A stretch of DNA of 64,000 nt from Glycine soja (Eukaryota; Streptophyta; Magnoliopsida; Fabales; Fabaceae). Made by a program: the position numbers and the translations under genes. The notes beneath the pieces were generated by a model. That model ran no database searches, was not told where the DNA came from, and saw only the letters and a program-made list of their open reading frames with translations. How positions within the stretch are numbered: position 1 is the stretch's first letter; every line of letters starts with the position of its first letter. Shown here piece after piece: positions 62,473 through 64,000 of the stretch. The stretch spans positions 47,857,534 through 47,921,533 of the forward strand of contig NC_041009.1 of the NCBI RefSeq assembly GCF_004193775.1, given 5' to 3'.

Positions 62473-64000
62473 ATGTCTTTCTCTTCTTGCTTTTCCCATT
62501 CTCCATTGACATTCAAGGTTAACTTTTCCTATTGCTGCTTTCTACTCTTACATGCAATTCTCTTTACTTTTTGTTTACGAGGCAGTATTTTTCTGGACTT
62601 CTGTTCATTTCCCCCCCTGCCCCTTAAATGGGCCTTCCGTTTGAACTCTAAAGTTTCAAACTTTGAGTGGTTGTTGATTGAAAATGACCATCTGGCGTAG
62701 ATGGGCATTTGCGAATTTCTTTTTTCTTTTAGATTTAACAAGTTTGTTTGTTTTACTTTGCATGGATCTATACCAGGCTATTGTTGGTATAGTGGAGTTA
62801 AAAGGTGTTTATATTTCAAAACCTTGCCACTCTATGCCATTCAAACCTCCGAATTCATGCACTTTTTCTCTTATGTAACAATTATGGTTTTGTTGAAATA
62901 GTCCTTGCTTGCTGAACTGAGTTTATCTGTCGTTTAAAGAATCATCTGCGCATTCTGGTTATTTCACCCCGAGAATAAAAAAAGTTTATTATCTAACAAT
63001 GTGGTTCAATTATTCTTATCTATGGATTACATAAGGTGTATTTCTGGGCTCAAAAAGTATGTTTACAATTGAGATTCTATTTCTTACATTTGGGGCAGGC
63101 TATGAAACCTTGTGGTTCTGTTGGGAAGGGGCAAAATTTTGCTTTCCCTATCAGAAGTAATGGTGCTGAGCTTTGTAAGGGACGCATTGTGAGAAGTAGA
63201 GTCAACTTAAGCGGAGATTGGAATTTCATGGGAGGATCCAGAATTATTGTGAAACCAACAGCTACAAGATTGCTTCTTCATTATCCAAAAAGGGGTCAAA
63301 TGAAAGTTTCATGTAATCCTTTCTTATGCTACATTTTCTACTTTTGAAACTCAGTTTTAAAATAACAAGATTCGTGTCTTGTGCCGGACCAAATTAATTT
63401 TAAGCACCCTAGTAAAGTCTCTGGTGTTTGCATTTGCATGTTGATGACCGTTTTCCATTTCTCAGAGCTTCTTACAGGTGAACTTGGAGATTTTGCTATT
63501 AGGTCTCTTTGCTTTAAACTTACTCAGTGGTCTGCTGTAATTTTGACCCTTGGAAAATTTCCCTGCATTCTGATTTATATAAATATATCACTGGTGGAAG
63601 CTGTTTCTTCATCGATATAATTCATCATTCAATAGATTTGGGCATAATGCTTGATGTATTTTGGTTCTTATGCAAAAAAAAATTGGATCTCTTACCAGTA
63701 AACTAATATTGTTTATCTTGAAAAAGAGCACAAATTAAGGATTTGATACCCAGGATGCATTTATATAGTTAGCGTACCTCTTTTGGGAGTATTCCCATAA
63801 TAACCTAAATTATTGTACATACTATATACACGGACATTGAATCTACTGAAAGCTATAAATATCTATTCATTGTTTGCATGACTTTGCAATGTGTTGTTGA
63901 TCTTAGTTAAAGCTTCATTAAGTTAGTTGGCTTTATTCTTTGTTAGTTCTGGAGACCAGTTATTGATATTAAGTTGTTCCTTTTGATTTAATCTTCCAAA
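62473..64000 (+). CDS. Unidentified protein, 5' part only (runs off the window)
   Basis: Coding exon 1 (62473-62517) encodes MSFSSCFSHSPLTFK and is followed by a GT donor. Exon 2 (63099-63312), after a GGGGCAG acceptor, continues in frame with AMKPCGSVGKGQNFAFPIRS, a basic Ser/Arg-rich segment, RIIVKPTATRLLLHYPKRG and QMKVS. The short Ser-rich, Arg/Lys-bearing, acid-poor start suggests a plastid transit peptide, which is inference. The next exon is uncertain; an acceptor at about 63478 would give CELGDFAIR. The family is not recognised. An upstream ATG at 62429 opens a 26-codon frame that overlaps the main start out of frame. A splice acceptor CTCCAG at about 62384 suggests an earlier non-coding exon. 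Confidence 0.5.

Noticed and set aside
1..64000. tRNA, rRNA or CRISPR features
   Set aside because: No B-box/T-loop arrangement with cloverleaf, no rRNA core sequence and no regular spacer-repeat array were found by eye.

Overview
This is a window of nuclear DNA from a dicot plant, most likely a legume of the soybean (Glycine) type. The base composition is very AT-rich between genes. Genes have GT-AG introns and plant families only, and microsatellites and plant transposon classes are abundant. A broken rbcS copy reads very much like legume/soybean RuBisCO small subunit. Species is an inference; no marker fixes it.

Genes that look intact: (1) a five-exon CYP735A-type cytokinin trans-hydroxylase P450 at 3391-6993 (+); (2) a two-exon class II LOB-domain regulator of the LBD41 type at 23950-24937 (-); (3) an intronless nuclear gene for the N-terminal piece of mitochondrial ribosomal protein L2 at 32510-33124 (+); (4) a three-exon gene for a conserved uncharacterised plant protein at 44483-45631 (-); (5) the first exons of an unidentified, possibly plastid-targeted protein starting at 62473 (+) and cut by the window end.

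Broken genes: an rbcS pseudogene with recognisable promoter boxes (35757 to about 36330, +), a WAT1-related/nodulin MtN21-like EamA transporter pseudogene (about 38060-39063, -), and two gene fragments that keep their introns, from plastid ClpC (53398-53808, +) and from the trafficking protein MON2 (55889-57278, +). These last two lie next to each other, between two halves of a LINE RNase H domain, and are followed by a CACTA-type transposon terminus at 57791. This suggests a gene-capturing (Pack-CACTA) element and is the most interesting locus here.

Mobile DNA: a complete 1.5-kb non-autonomous LTR element (7956-9462) with 233-bp LTRs, tRNA-Met primer site, polypurine tract, 5-bp target duplication and four internal 116-bp tandem repeats; a Ty1/copia integrase relic (10737-11170) lying between about 230-300-bp inverted repeats; a roughly 1.4-kb AT-rich foldback element (46931-48294) with a possible 8-bp target duplication; several LINE RNase H tails; and many MITE-like palindromes. 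The rest is AT-rich intergenic sequence. The genes are unrelated housekeeping or regulatory loci and form no operon-like or pathway cluster.
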